From assembly GCA_015485375.1 (NCBI GenBank), contig WFTU01000338.1, forward strand, positions 1 to 13,959: a stretch of 13,959 nucleotides of DNA, read 5' to 3'. This document shows positions 1 through 6,893 of this stretch, in pieces. The DNA is from Paracoccaceae bacterium (GTDB lineage Bacteria; Pseudomonadota; Alphaproteobacteria; Rhodobacterales; Rhodobacteraceae). The position numbers and the translations under genes are program-made. Numbering within the stretch: position 1 is the stretch's first letter; the number at the start of each line of letters is the position of its first letter. The notes beneath the pieces were generated by a model. It saw only the letters and a program-made list of their open reading frames with translations. It was not told the origin of the DNA and searched no databases.

Positions 1-2
1 GC

Positions 3-20
3 CTGATCGAAGCGAACTGA
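3..20 (+). CDS. Possible 3' end of an upstream gene (partial)
   Basis: One reading frame enters the window and ends LIEAN-stop at 18-20, directly before the ribosome binding site of the next gene. In podovirus late regions the gene in this position is commonly the major capsid protein, but five residues cannot identify it. Another frame stops at 4-6, so the frame choice is tentative and rests mainly on the tight spacing to the next gene's Shine-Dalgarno sequence. Confidence 0.3.
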   Translation: MIEAN

Positions 21-33
21 AAAGGACAAGACC

Positions 34-465
34 ATGAGCATCATCCAGGCCAAATCCATCATGCGCACGCCGATCACCATGCCGGACGGTGCCGGTGAGG
101 TGCACCGCGCGGTTTTCCAGCACACGCTGGATACCGCGATCAACACGACCGACATTCTCGAAATCGGCGCGCTCCCGGCCACCTGCAAGATCGTCGGCTC
201 GCGCCTCGAAGCCACCGGCATCGCTGGCACGACCAACCTCACCGTGGGCTTCATGTCCGGCGACTACGGCTCCACCGATGCCGCCCGGACCTCTGGCAGC
301 GAATTGTTCAACGCCGTAGCGGCGAACACCACCCCGAGCCTTGGCCTCGCCGCCGCCGCCGGCCTGACGGTATCGGACAAGCACAGGTCCATCGGTGTTA
401 AGGTATCGGCCAACGAAGCCGCCGGCGCCAAGACGATCTACGTCGAAATCGACTACATCGCCTGA
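34..465 (+). CDS. Putative capsid-associated (decoration/head-fibre type) structural protein
   Basis: A 143-residue protein with no signal peptide or membrane segment. An AAAAGGA sequence at 20-26 lies 7 bases before the ATG. After a short N-terminal stretch the protein is rich in Thr, Ala and Gly with alternating beta-type residues: 'ILEIGALPATCKIVGSRLEA' near residues 41-60, then 'TNLTVGFMSGDYGS', ending in 'IYVEIDYIA'. This 'global-property then beta-strand' style is typical of small phage head proteins encoded between the major capsid gene and the neck genes, where they decorate or stabilise the shell. Position and composition support a virion structural role. I do not recognise a named family, so the decoration assignment is inference. 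Confidence 0.55.
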   Translation: MSIIQAKSIMRTPITMPDGAGEVHRAVFQHTLDTAINTTDILEIGALPATCKIVGSRLEATGIAGTTNLTVGFMSGDYGSTDAARTSGSELFNAVAANTTPSLGLAAAAGLTVSDKHRSIGVKVSANEAAGAKTIYVEIDYIA

Positions 466-548
466 TCCAGGGGCGAATGTAAGGCCGGGGCGGGGAAACT
501 GGATGCCTCGCCCCCGCCGCAAAGAACTGTCACGAAAGGAACCACAAC
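466..548. other. Intergenic region with a GC-rich hairpin
   Basis: This 83-base gap contains an inverted repeat: GGCGGGG at 489-495 pairs with CCCCGCC at 512-518 across a 16-base loop. It is not followed by a T-run (the next bases are GCAAAGAAC), so it is not a canonical intrinsic terminator. It could slow polymerase, be an RNA-processing site, or protect the 3' end of the preceding message. AAAGGA at 535-540 is the ribosome binding site of the next gene. Confidence 0.4.
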
Positions 549-1037
549 ATGGACGCCAAGACCGAACAGCCCGTCGCCGTAACCATCGAGTGCATCTTGA
601 TCCGCGAAGGCGGGAGCAAGGTCGAGATCGACGGCAAGACCTACCACTTCAAGCCGTCCGATGACCACGATGGCCGCCATGTCTGCACCGTCACTGACCA
701 GGACGCCATTTCGCGCTTCATGGCCGTTCCGGAAGCCTACCGCGCCGTCGGCTTCACCGCTGCCAGCGCCGCGCAGCACGTCGCGGCCGCCGCAGACAAT
801 GGCGAGCCCGAACCCGCCGACGATGTGCCGGGCGAGGCCAACGCCGAGGCTAACGCCTCCACGCCCGAACCCGCGCCCGACGCGCCGGAAAACAAGCCCA
901 CGACGCTCGATGACCTCACCGATGCCGAATTGCGGGCGCATTTCGAACTCGTGGTCGGCCGCAAGGCGAACGCCCGCGCCAAGCGCGACACCCTGATCGA
1001 CCAGATCAAGGCGGCAAAGGCCGAAGCCAAGAACTGA
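549..1037 (+). CDS. Small phage protein with acidic linker and HeH/LEM/SAP-like C-terminal motif
   Basis: A 162-residue protein in three parts. Residues ~8-65 look like a small alpha/beta domain ('VTIECILIREGGSKVEIDGK', then 'CTVTDQDAISRFMAVPEAYR'), recalling the N-terminal domain of Mu-type FluMu proteins, which also sit among head genes. Residues ~75-120 form an acidic Ala/Glu/Pro linker. Residues ~120-155 ('LTDAELRAHFELVVGRKANA' then 'RAKRDTLIDQI') have the helix-extension-helix pattern of HeH/LEM/SAP-type domains, which in other proteins bind nucleic acid or protein partners. Similar small proteins occur between capsid and neck genes in many tailed phages and may help head completion. Domain resemblance is by eye, and the function is unknown. 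A strong ribosome binding site (AAAGGA) sets the start. Confidence 0.5.
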   Translation: MDAKTEQPVAVTIECILIREGGSKVEIDGKTYHFKPSDDHDGRHVCTVTDQDAISRFMAVPEAYRAVGFTAASAAQHVAAAADNGEPEPADDVPGEANAEANASTPEPAPDAPENKPTTLDDLTDAELRAHFELVVGRKANARAKRDTLIDQIKAAKAEAKN

Positions 1038-1086
1038 CCCGCCGCTGGCCAGCCCAGCCATACCGCCCGAACCGTGAGGCCGCGAC

Positions 1087-1773
1087 ATGGGAACTTTCAA
1101 GCAGAAGGATGTTCTGGTCGCGGCCTCAATCGTCCTTCAAGACCCGTCGTTCAAGCGATACACGCCGTCCTACCTGAACGCTTTTCTGAATGAAGCATGT
1201 CGCGAGGTGGCTATGGTCAAGCCCAATGCGACAGCCGAGAACATCGACCTGCCAATGGCCGTCGGCTCCGAGCAGTCTCTGCCAGACTCCCACGCCTCCA
1301 TCCTGCGCGCCATCAGGAACACCGCCAGCAACACCCTGATCACCACGGTTTCCAGGACCACGCTCGATGCGACAATCCCAGGCTGGCAAAGCGCCTCTGT
1401 GGTGCCACAGGCCAAGGATGTTGAGCATCTGATCTACGACAAGGCGTCGCCACGCGATTTCCTCGTCTATCCGCCGAACGACGGGACCGGGAAAATCCGC
1501 GTCTCTGCATCGAAGATCCCGGCGACCCTTCAAGACGGTTCCAATGCAACGGATGTGGCCACCTACACCACCGTTGTTTCCGACATTCCCGACATCTACC
1601 AAACCGCTCTTGTCGATTTCGTCCTATACAAGGCTTTCAGCCTCGACATGAACGTGCCTGGCGCTGCGCAGCGGGCCGGATACCACCTCAACAGGTTCAA
1701 CACATCGCTGGGCATCAAATTGCAGGCTGAAATCGCCGTGAACCCGCGCACGGCGGCCAAACAGGGAGACTGA
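1087..1773 (+). CDS. Head-tail adaptor-like protein (podovirus neck)
   Basis: A 228-residue protein, preceded by GTGAGG about 9 bases before the ATG. It starts with a helical region carrying 'YTPSYLNAFLNEACREVAMV' (~25-45), has a central beta-rich section ('DFLVYPPNDGTGKIRVSAS', ~128-146), and ends with helices 'IPDIYQTALVDFVLYKAFSL' (~167-186) and 'GYHLNRFNTSLGIKLQAEIA'. This order of helices, a 'hhVYPP...G.h.h' beta core and C-terminal helices beginning with Pro-Asp/Ile-Tyr is the usual layout of adaptor proteins (P22 gp4 / T7 gp11-like) that form a ring beneath the portal. The next gene has the same layout, so the two probably form successive neck rings. The structural class is well supported by layout and neighbours. 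The exact family was not checked. Confidence 0.6.
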   Translation: MGTFKQKDVLVAASIVLQDPSFKRYTPSYLNAFLNEACREVAMVKPNATAENIDLPMAVGSEQSLPDSHASILRAIRNTASNTLITTVSRTTLDATIPGWQSASVVPQAKDVEHLIYDKASPRDFLVYPPNDGTGKIRVSASKIPATLQDGSNATDVATYTTVVSDIPDIYQTALVDFVLYKAFSLDMNVPGAAQRAGYHLNRFNTSLGIKLQAEIAVNPRTAAKQGD

Positions 1774-1775
1774 TC

Positions 1776-2444
1776 ATGGCCACGCTTCTTTCCCTGTCGA
1801 AATTCCTGCCGCTGGTGATGCCATACGCGCCGACGGTCCCGAAACCCGTCGCACTGAACAGCCTGCGCCTGGCTGCCCGAGAATTTTGCATCGACACGAA
1901 ATGCTGGCGCGAGATCGTCAGCGTCACAATCGTCAACGGCCCGGTTGTCGCGGCACCAAACGCCTATTCGGCACTCGTGCAGATCGAGCAGGCGTGGTGG
2001 GGAACGAAGGAGCTGAAGCCAGTTCGTTTCAGCGAGATCGACCTGCCGAAACACGATGACATGACCATCGCCACAGAGCCTGAAAGCATCACTCAGATTG
2101 AGGAGAACAAGATCACCGTATATCCGCTGGTCGCGGGAACCGTGAAATTGTCCGGCTACTTCGCGCCGCTCGCTGGGCCGACCTACAATGTGATCGCCTC
2201 GTCGGGAACGGTGGTTCAGGACCAGGAGAATATGGTGCCTGACTTCCTTTTTCAGAACTACGCCGAAGCCATCGCCCAAGGCGCGCTCGGAAAGATCAAG
2301 ACGATCCCGGATCAGGACTACACCGACCCTCAAATGGCAGGCGTTCATATCGCGAACTTCAACGCCGCCATTGGGCGCGCGCACACGAACGCCATAAAGG
2401 GTCAGCAACGCGCCCGCGTGCGCGTCAAGGCGCATTGGTTCTAG
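1776..2444 (+). CDS. Adaptor / tail-tubular-protein-A-like protein
   Basis: A 222-residue protein starting 2 bases after the previous stop, with GGGAG upstream inside that gene's end. N-terminal helices contain 'LNSLRLAAREFCIDTKCWRE' (~27-46), a signature-like stretch of podovirus tail-tube adaptor proteins in which a helix with E-F-C and a Trp precedes the first beta strand. The centre has 'ENKITVYPLVAGTVKLSGYF' (~110-129). The C-terminal part has 'MVPDFLFQNYAEAIAQGALG' (~153-172) followed by a long helix ending in basic residues. This is the expected architecture of T7 gp11/TtpA-like rings linking portal and nozzle. It is translationally coupled to both neighbours. A named family match was not run. 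Confidence 0.65.
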   Translation: MATLLSLSKFLPLVMPYAPTVPKPVALNSLRLAAREFCIDTKCWREIVSVTIVNGPVVAAPNAYSALVQIEQAWWGTKELKPVRFSEIDLPKHDDMTIATEPESITQIEENKITVYPLVAGTVKLSGYFAPLAGPTYNVIASSGTVVQDQENMVPDFLFQNYAEAIAQGALGKIKTIPDQDYTDPQMAGVHIANFNAAIGRAHTNAIKGQQRARVRVKAHWF

Positions 2445-2447
2445 GTC

Positions 2448-4025
2448 ATGGTCAAGATCACCATCGACAAGTTTTTGGGCGAAATACCGAAGCTAGCGCC
2501 GCACCTCTTGCCGCCTGGCTTCGCTGTTTTTGTAGATGGTGCACGTCTTGAAAGCGGCGACCTTTCGCCCATGCGGCTCACGCAGACCATCAACACCTTT
2601 GCCACCGTGATGGACAAGGTTTACCTGTGGGGATCGACTTGGCTGGGATGGACCGGCGATGTGGACGCTGTGCCCGGCCCGGTCGCGACCGACCGCCTCT
2701 ACATCACCGGCGACGGAGCGCCGAAGATGCGTCTGACCTCTGGCGCCGAATATGCGCTTGCCATTGCGCCGCCGGCAAACCCCATGACGACGGCGCTGTT
2801 GGGAACTCTGGACACATCGGCCGCCGAGACCATCCACTACGCCTACACATGGGTCACGTCTCTTGGCGAGGAATCGCAGCCTTCGCCTCTATCCGCTGCG
2901 CTGCAATGGTCCCCTGGCCTGGCTGTGCGCCTCACGGGATTCGATCCGACACCGGCGAACCGTATGATCACCAAGAAGCGGATCTACCGCAGCCAGACCA
3001 GCGCCACGGGATCAACCGATCTGTATTTCGTTGCCGAGATCGCGGAAAGCCTCACCACATACGACCACGACCTTGCGCTGGAGCCATACGTCGAGCCGAT
3101 CCCTTCGACGGACTACGACCTTCCTCCATCCTCAATGCGCGGCATAACGGCAATGCCGAATGGCATCATGGCTGCCTTCGACGGCAAGGAAGTGCTGTTT
3201 TGCGAGCCGTATCAGCCCCACGCCTGGCCGAACAAGTATCGGCTGACATGCGATTTCACAATCGTCGGACTGGCCGCAATCGGCTCAACGCTGGCGATTA
3301 TGACAACAGGCTACCCATATGTCGCCCAAGGTATCCACCCGGACAGCATGGCGATGGAGCGGATCGAGCAGAACTACCCGTGCATGTCCAAGCGCGGGAT
3401 CGTTGATCTCGGATATGCCGCCGCCTACCCATCAACGGATGGCCTGATCACGATTTCCCAGAGCGCCGGCGCGGCTGTGGCCACAAAAAACCTGTTCACG
3501 CGAGAACAATGGACCGCGCTGAACCCAGGCACTTTCCGCGCTTCCCAGATTGACGGGCGATACATCTTTTCCTACGGCACAACGAGATCAACCGGCATCA
3601 TCGACCTCAGCGGCCAGGTTCCCTTTTACATCCGACACGGCCTCGGGCCGAAAGACCTCGTTTTCGACCTCCTGACCGGCAACACGCTTGCCCTACTCGA
3701 CAACGGCAAGGATGTGGCCATCTTCGACAGCCTTGCGCAATCCTACGGGACATACCGATGGCAGTCCCAAGAGTTTTTCTTTCCAACACCGGTCTCGTTC
3801 GGGGCGATCTTGGTCGAGGGTGACCAGCTCATAACCGGTGCAGGCCACACTTTTCTGATCGAAGTCTATGCCGATGGCACCCTGTTCAGCAGCACGAGCG
3901 CATTTAACGCCATTCAGCGGCTGCCGATCGGGCAGTTTCAGAAATGGCAGGTCAAGGTCAACACCAATGCCAGGGTCCGCCGCATCACCCTCGCATCGGA
4001 CCCATCAGAAATCGCGGGGGCGTAG
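2448..4025 (+). CDS. Tail nozzle / tail-tubular-protein-B-like protein
   Basis: A 525-residue protein beginning 3 bases after the preceding stop. The N-terminus (residues ~9-43) contains 'FLGEIPKLAPHLLPPGFAVF' followed by 'DGARLESGDLSPMR', the 'give-a-list-of-parameters' opening seen in podovirus nozzle proteins (G-x-x-P...LP...A...N/D-G-x-L...G-x-L-x-P). Residues ~100-200 carry a fibronectin-like 'YAYTWVTSLGEESQPSP' stretch. Residues ~256-322 contain 'WPNKYRLTCDFTIVGLAAIG', 'LAIMTTGYPYVAQG' and 'EQNYPCMSKRGIVDLG', blades of a beta-propeller-like body that is highly characteristic of these tail hub proteins. It is shorter than T7 gp12 (about 790 residues). It should form the distal tube through which DNA and ejection proteins leave. 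This is one of the most secure structural calls in the window. Confidence 0.7.
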   Translation: MVKITIDKFLGEIPKLAPHLLPPGFAVFVDGARLESGDLSPMRLTQTINTFATVMDKVYLWGSTWLGWTGDVDAVPGPVATDRLYITGDGAPKMRLTSGAEYALAIAPPANPMTTALLGTLDTSAAETIHYAYTWVTSLGEESQPSPLSAALQWSPGLAVRLTGFDPTPANRMITKKRIYRSQTSATGSTDLYFVAEIAESLTTYDHDLALEPYVEPIPSTDYDLPPSSMRGITAMPNGIMAAFDGKEVLFCEPYQPHAWPNKYRLTCDFTIVGLAAIGSTLAIMTTGYPYVAQGIHPDSMAMERIEQNYPCMSKRGIVDLGYAAAYPSTDGLITISQSAGAAVATKNLFTREQWTALNPGTFRASQIDGRYIFSYGTTRSTGIIDLSGQVPFYIRHGLGPKDLVFDLLTGNTLALLDNGKDVAIFDSLAQSYGTYRWQSQEFFFPTPVSFGAILVEGDQLITGAGHTFLIEVYADGTLFSSTSAFNAIQRLPIGQFQKWQVKVNTNARVRRITLASDPSEIAGA

Positions 4026-4028
4026 GGA

Positions 4029-5588
4029 ATGGCGATTCCTGACAACCTTTGGAGGCGGATCAAGGAGCGCGTAGAGATCCTGTTTGGAGACCGCGGCAGA
4101 AAAGATGACCACGCGGTGCGGTTTCGAGACCTGAATACGATCTACGCACAGTCAAAACAGATTTCGCAGACCATCACGACCGCACAGGTAACGCCCGTGC
4201 AGGCCGCAACTGCCACCGCTCAGGCGACAGCCGATGCGGCTCAGGCCACGGCGAACCAGGCCGACGCAAATGCGAACACCGCGCTTGCCAACCAGGCGAG
4301 CACGCTTTCGTTCCGCGTTCAGAGCGGATCGCAGGGCGCGCTTCTCGAATTGATCGCCTCAAACGACCCGTCCGGTAACGTATCTGTGGCGCGGATCAAC
4401 GCGCAGAATATCCTGCTGAAGGGGTCTGTTGCCACCGATTTCCTCACCGTCGGCATGGGCCGAAACCTCCTGAGCAACACGCGGTTTCGCGGCGGTTTGA
4501 CGAACTGGACGACCACCGGCATGACGACGCCAGCAGGGGCGGAAACGACGGTCGCGCTTCGACCAGCCGGCCAGTCATGGGCGGCGGCGTTTTTCCCTAC
4601 GCTCATGGTCCATCAGGCAGGCACGCAGGCCACAGGCGACGTGTCGGTCGTCTGGAATGACGTCGTGGATGCAAGCGGCAATACAGCCCCAGGCGTCCCG
4701 ATCGCAGCCGGAGACTGGCTTGAGGCGTCCGTCAATGTGTCGTCGCACAGATGCAACGCATGGGTCAGCATCGCATTCTACGACGCCACGGGGACGTGGA
4801 TCAGCAGCACCGCGTCAACCTCAACCAGCCAATCCAACAATGTCGCCTCGGATTCCACCAAGCCGGACCTTTGGCCGCGCATTTACGTGATAGCCCAGGC
4901 GCCGGCCAACGCCGCCTATGCGACCATTTGGATGACCAAGGGGCCGACGCTGGCCACCTACGCCGACAGCTATGCCTTCTGGCACAAGCCACAGATCGCC
5001 ATGAGCCATGCGAACGCCTCGCTTGCCACGCCATATTCCGAGGACGGCGCAACCGTCGTCGGCCCAGGCTACCTGCAAACAGGCGCGATCCAGGCAGGGT
5101 CTGGCGTCATCGGAAATTTGGCGGTGGATACGATTCAAGTTGCCGATGGCGCGATTACGAAGCAGAGTTTGATAACCGTCTCCGGCATTGTTAATGTGCC
5201 TAGCACCTATAACCATGAGTTTACGAACGCCAAGACCATTGCCTCTCTGACCATTACTACAAGTGCCGCTGATCTGGATATTATTTCAACTTTTGTCCTC
5301 AACACCAGTGGGGTTGCAGCTAGCAATTTGACGTGGGTGATAGCGGCCCTGCATATTGACGGGCAGCAGCCTTCTGCGTATGGCGCAAATAGCCGATATT
5401 ACCAGCAATATCTGCCGTCACCTGCGAATAGCGACTGGCCTCTTACTAACTTGTTTTTAAGAACCAATGGATTGCCACCTGGCACTCATACGATCTCATT
5501 GGTTGCCTACTTTCAAACCCCAACGTCGGGTGATCCCAATGCTACCGTGTGGGGGGCTTCTATCTTTGCTCGCGAGGTAAAAAAATGA
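4029..5588 (+). CDS. Tail fibre / receptor-binding protein
   Basis: A 519-residue protein starting just after the nozzle gene. Residues 1-45 are a basic, probably tail-attaching segment. Residues ~50-95 are a Thr/Ala/Gln-rich helical repeat ('ATATAQATADAAQATANQAD') expected to form a trimeric coiled coil. Residues ~145-335 are beta-rich with a carbohydrate-binding-module-like opening ('NLLSNTRFRGGLTNWTTTG'). Residues ~340-382 are the fibre repeat type 'GPGYLQTGAIQAGSGVIGNL' and 'VDTIQVADGAITKQ', also found in lambda J-like and other fibres. The last ~137 residues are a separate beta-sandwich-like tip encoded by lower-GC DNA. The protein probably binds the host surface. No enzymatic depolymerase motif was seen. 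It overlaps the next gene by ATGA. Confidence 0.75.
   Translation: MAIPDNLWRRIKERVEILFGDRGRKDDHAVRFRDLNTIYAQSKQISQTITTAQVTPVQAATATAQATADAAQATANQADANANTALANQASTLSFRVQSGSQGALLELIASNDPSGNVSVARINAQNILLKGSVATDFLTVGMGRNLLSNTRFRGGLTNWTTTGMTTPAGAETTVALRPAGQSWAAAFFPTLMVHQAGTQATGDVSVVWNDVVDASGNTAPGVPIAAGDWLEASVNVSSHRCNAWVSIAFYDATGTWISSTASTSTSQSNNVASDSTKPDLWPRIYVIAQAPANAAYATIWMTKGPTLATYADSYAFWHKPQIAMSHANASLATPYSEDGATVVGPGYLQTGAIQAGSGVIGNLAVDTIQVADGAITKQSLITVSGIVNVPSTYNHEFTNAKTIASLTITTSAADLDIISTFVLNTSGVAASNLTWVIAALHIDGQQPSAYGANSRYYQQYLPSPANSDWPLTNLFLRTNGLPPGTHTISLVAYFQTPTSGDPNATVWGASIFAREVKK
5175..5585 (+). other. Low-GC tip module of the tail fibre (possible recent exchange)
   Basis: This segment encodes residues ~383-519 of the fibre. 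My hand count of 5221-5580 gives 179 G+C of 360 (about 50%), against about 67% in rows 4861-4920 and 5041-5100 of the same gene. Codon choice shifts too, with more A/T-ending codons (ATT, AAT, TTT, TCT, ACT). The switch falls right after the fibre repeat 'VADGAITKQ', a natural domain junction. Mosaic replacement of receptor-binding tips is well known in tailed phages, so transfer from a lower-GC source is the likely reading. Confidence 0.6.
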
Positions 5589-5986
5589 CCCCCTACACCA
5601 TATTCTCCATCGCAGATGGGCGAATCCGCCACATCTACGCGAGCGATGACGATGCTGACCTACATCTCAACACCCCCAACGACTGCGGCTGCATCGAGGG
5701 GGGGTTTTCCGGGGAAACGCACTATATCGACACGTCCGGCGCAGCGCCAAAGGCCGTGCCGCGCCCTTCGGTGCCAACACTCGCCGGGGGCAGCGCTCCG
5801 CACCACCTCGACCTTTCCGAAATACCGCCGGGATCTGACGTCACCATCGAGAACGAAGCCGGTGACGCCGTGTCGGTTGCCGATCTGGCGGCGGGGGTCA
5901 CGCTTGCCGACCCTGGGAGATACCGCGTCCGCGTGGACCCGCCATTTCCGGCCATCCCGCTCGACCAAACGATAGAGGTGGCATGA
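5585..5986 (+). CDS. Small tail-fibre-linked protein of unknown function
   Basis: A 133-residue protein. The ATG at 5585 is chosen over an in-frame ATG at 5549 because it overlaps the fibre stop as ATGA and is preceded by GAGG at 5574-5577. It opens 'MTPYTIFSIADGRIRHIYAS', then has 'DCGCIEGGFSGETHYID' (~33-49), a Pro-rich connection 'PKAVPRPSVPTLAGG', and a C-terminal beta-rich part ('SDVTIENEAGDAVSVADLAA', then 'GRYRVRVDPPFP'). Proteins opening with an 'IF...DGRI' strand followed by an acidic, Cys/Gly-containing turn and 'Y.d' are common beside tail-fibre genes and may be fibre-associated or assembly factors. No enzyme motif or membrane segment was seen. Translational coupling to the fibre supports a shared role. 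Confidence 0.5.
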   Translation: MTPYTIFSIADGRIRHIYASDDDADLHLNTPNDCGCIEGGFSGETHYIDTSGAAPKAVPRPSVPTLAGGSAPHHLDLSEIPPGSDVTIENEAGDAVSVADLAAGVTLADPGRYRVRVDPPFPAIPLDQTIEVA

Positions 5987-6384
5987 TGCAGGTTTTCGGC
6001 CAAAACCTCGCAGCGAAAAAAGCCGAGGCAATCGCACGGATCAACGAATTGTGCGGGCGGGTTCGGGCGTGTTACATCACCGACCTGCCGGGCCAGCAGG
6101 CCGTCTATGCGGAAAAACAGGCCGCTGCGCGCAACTTCCTCGAAAACGGCATCAGTTCTGCGCTTCTCGATGCAGAGGTTGGCATAACCGGCGACACCGT
6201 GCGTGATGTGGCCGCTGCCATCATGGAAAAAGCCGACGAATGGCGCGCCGTCATATCGAAGGTGGAGAATTGTCGATTGTTTCATGTATCATGTGTCCGA
6301 GGGTCGGGATCTGTCGCAGCCGTCAATGACGCAGTGGCCGATTTCGACAAGCACCTGTCACGTCTTGCCGACGAACTGCCATGA
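5983..6384 (+). CDS. Helical fibre-linked phage protein (DUF4376-like style)
   Basis: A 133-residue mainly helical protein. The start is ATGATG overlapping the previous stop, so translation may begin at 5983 or 5986. Visible pattern: 'KKAEAIARINELCGRVRACY' (~12-31), then 'ITDLPGQQAVYAEKQAAARN' (~32-51), then 'GITGDTVRDVAAAIMEKADE'. The PGQ-x-x-x-Y-x-x-K element followed by Ala-rich helices is the hallmark of small proteins, often annotated as DUF4376 or as tail-fibre accessory proteins, encoded right after fibres. The function of that group is not established. The tail 'NCRLFHVSCVRGSGSV' holds two Cys. It is coupled to the gene before it, so it is probably made with the fibre. Confidence 0.5.
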   Translation: MMQVFGQNLAAKKAEAIARINELCGRVRACYITDLPGQQAVYAEKQAAARNFLENGISSALLDAEVGITGDTVRDVAAAIMEKADEWRAVISKVENCRLFHVSCVRGSGSVAAVNDAVADFDKHLSRLADELP

Positions 6385-6402
6385 AGGACCGACTGCCATG
6401 AA
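6375..6402 (+). repeat. Short direct repeat around a start codon
   Basis: The 11-base sequence ACTGCCATGAA occurs at 6375-6385 and again at 6392-6402, 17 bases apart. The first copy covers the end and stop codon of the upstream gene. The second carries the real ATG (6398) of the next gene. The ATG in copy one opens only a seven-codon frame. Between them AAGGA (6384-6388) serves as ribosome binding site for 6398. Confidence 0.5.
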
Positions 6403-6892
6403 ATACGTGTTCAAAAAGATCGCCAGCAAACCCGACATGGCGCGCATCGCGCCCGAGGTGGGCGGCACCGGGTTTCTCGATGACGCGCGCGCTATCGCTG
6501 CGTTCCGCGTTGATCCCGGCGAGACAGACCCGGTGCTGGTCGCGATCGCCGTGCTTCAGAACATCAGCACAATCGGCGCAGAGGTGCATTTCGTGGCGAC
6601 CAAAAGGAATTGGGCAACGAAACGCCTGCTGACCGCGTTTTTCCGCTATGCCTTCGAGGTGTGCCGTTTCCCCATCCTCCGCGCACCGATTGCAGAGCAC
6701 AATGTCGCTACCCAGATCGCGGCTCTGAAAGCGGGGTTTCGCATCGACGGGCGCATCAGGTCTGGCGCAGCCGACGGCGCGGATGCTATCCTGATGACCA
6801 TGAAGCGGGACGAATGCCGCTGGATACTGCCACAGAACGAAACCGAGCCGCCAAGCCAACGCATGGCGGAGACAAAACCGGAAGGGCAGTAA
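6398..6892 (+). CDS. GNAT-fold (N-acetyltransferase-like) phage protein
   Basis: A 164-residue protein. Start 6398 is preferred over the in-frame ATG at 6203 because it has AAGGA 9 bases upstream and because the upstream extension would overlap the previous gene and reads as its shadow. The GNAT pattern is clear in the second half: strand 'GAEVHFVATKRN' (~60-71), helix 'KRLLTAFFRYAFEVCRFPIL' (~75-94), then 'IAEHNVATQIAALKAGFRID' (~98-117), with Asn102 followed by a Gly-Phe turn, and a last strand 'DAILMTMKRDECRW'. The usual acetyl-CoA loop (Q/R-x-x-G-x-G/A) is not evident; the matching place reads KRNWATKRL. Substrate unknown. It lies between fibre and ejection genes, so it may be a virion component or may modify a host or phage protein. 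Fold fairly sure, activity uncertain. Confidence 0.65.
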   Translation: MKYVFKKIASKPDMARIAPEVGGTGFLDDARAIAAFRVDPGETDPVLVAIAVLQNISTIGAEVHFVATKRNWATKRLLTAFFRYAFEVCRFPILRAPIAEHNVATQIAALKAGFRIDGRIRSGAADGADAILMTMKRDECRWILPQNETEPPSQRMAETKPEGQ

Positions 6893-6893
6893 C

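Noticed and set aside
453..1100. 215-codon open frame on the - strand
   Set aside because: Antisense to the HeH-like protein gene. Its Gly/Arg/Val-rich sequence is what the reverse of an Ala/Pro/Glu-rich gene would give.
1596..2435. 279-codon open frame on the - strand
   Set aside because: Antisense to both adaptor genes, with composition typical of a shadow frame.
4198..4310. DNA tandem repeat in the fibre gene
   Set aside because: The Ala/Gln/Thr pattern is a protein-level coiled-coil periodicity with varied codons, not an exact DNA repeat or array.
5549..5584. Upstream start for the small gene after the fibre
   Set aside because: The ATG at 5585 overlaps the fibre stop as ATGA with GAGG in front, and the opening 'MTPYTIF' fits a natural N-terminus better.
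6203..6397. Longer N-terminus for the GNAT-like gene
   Set aside because: The extension overlaps the upstream gene for 180 bases, reads as low-complexity shadow sequence, and lacks the good AAGGA site found before 6398.
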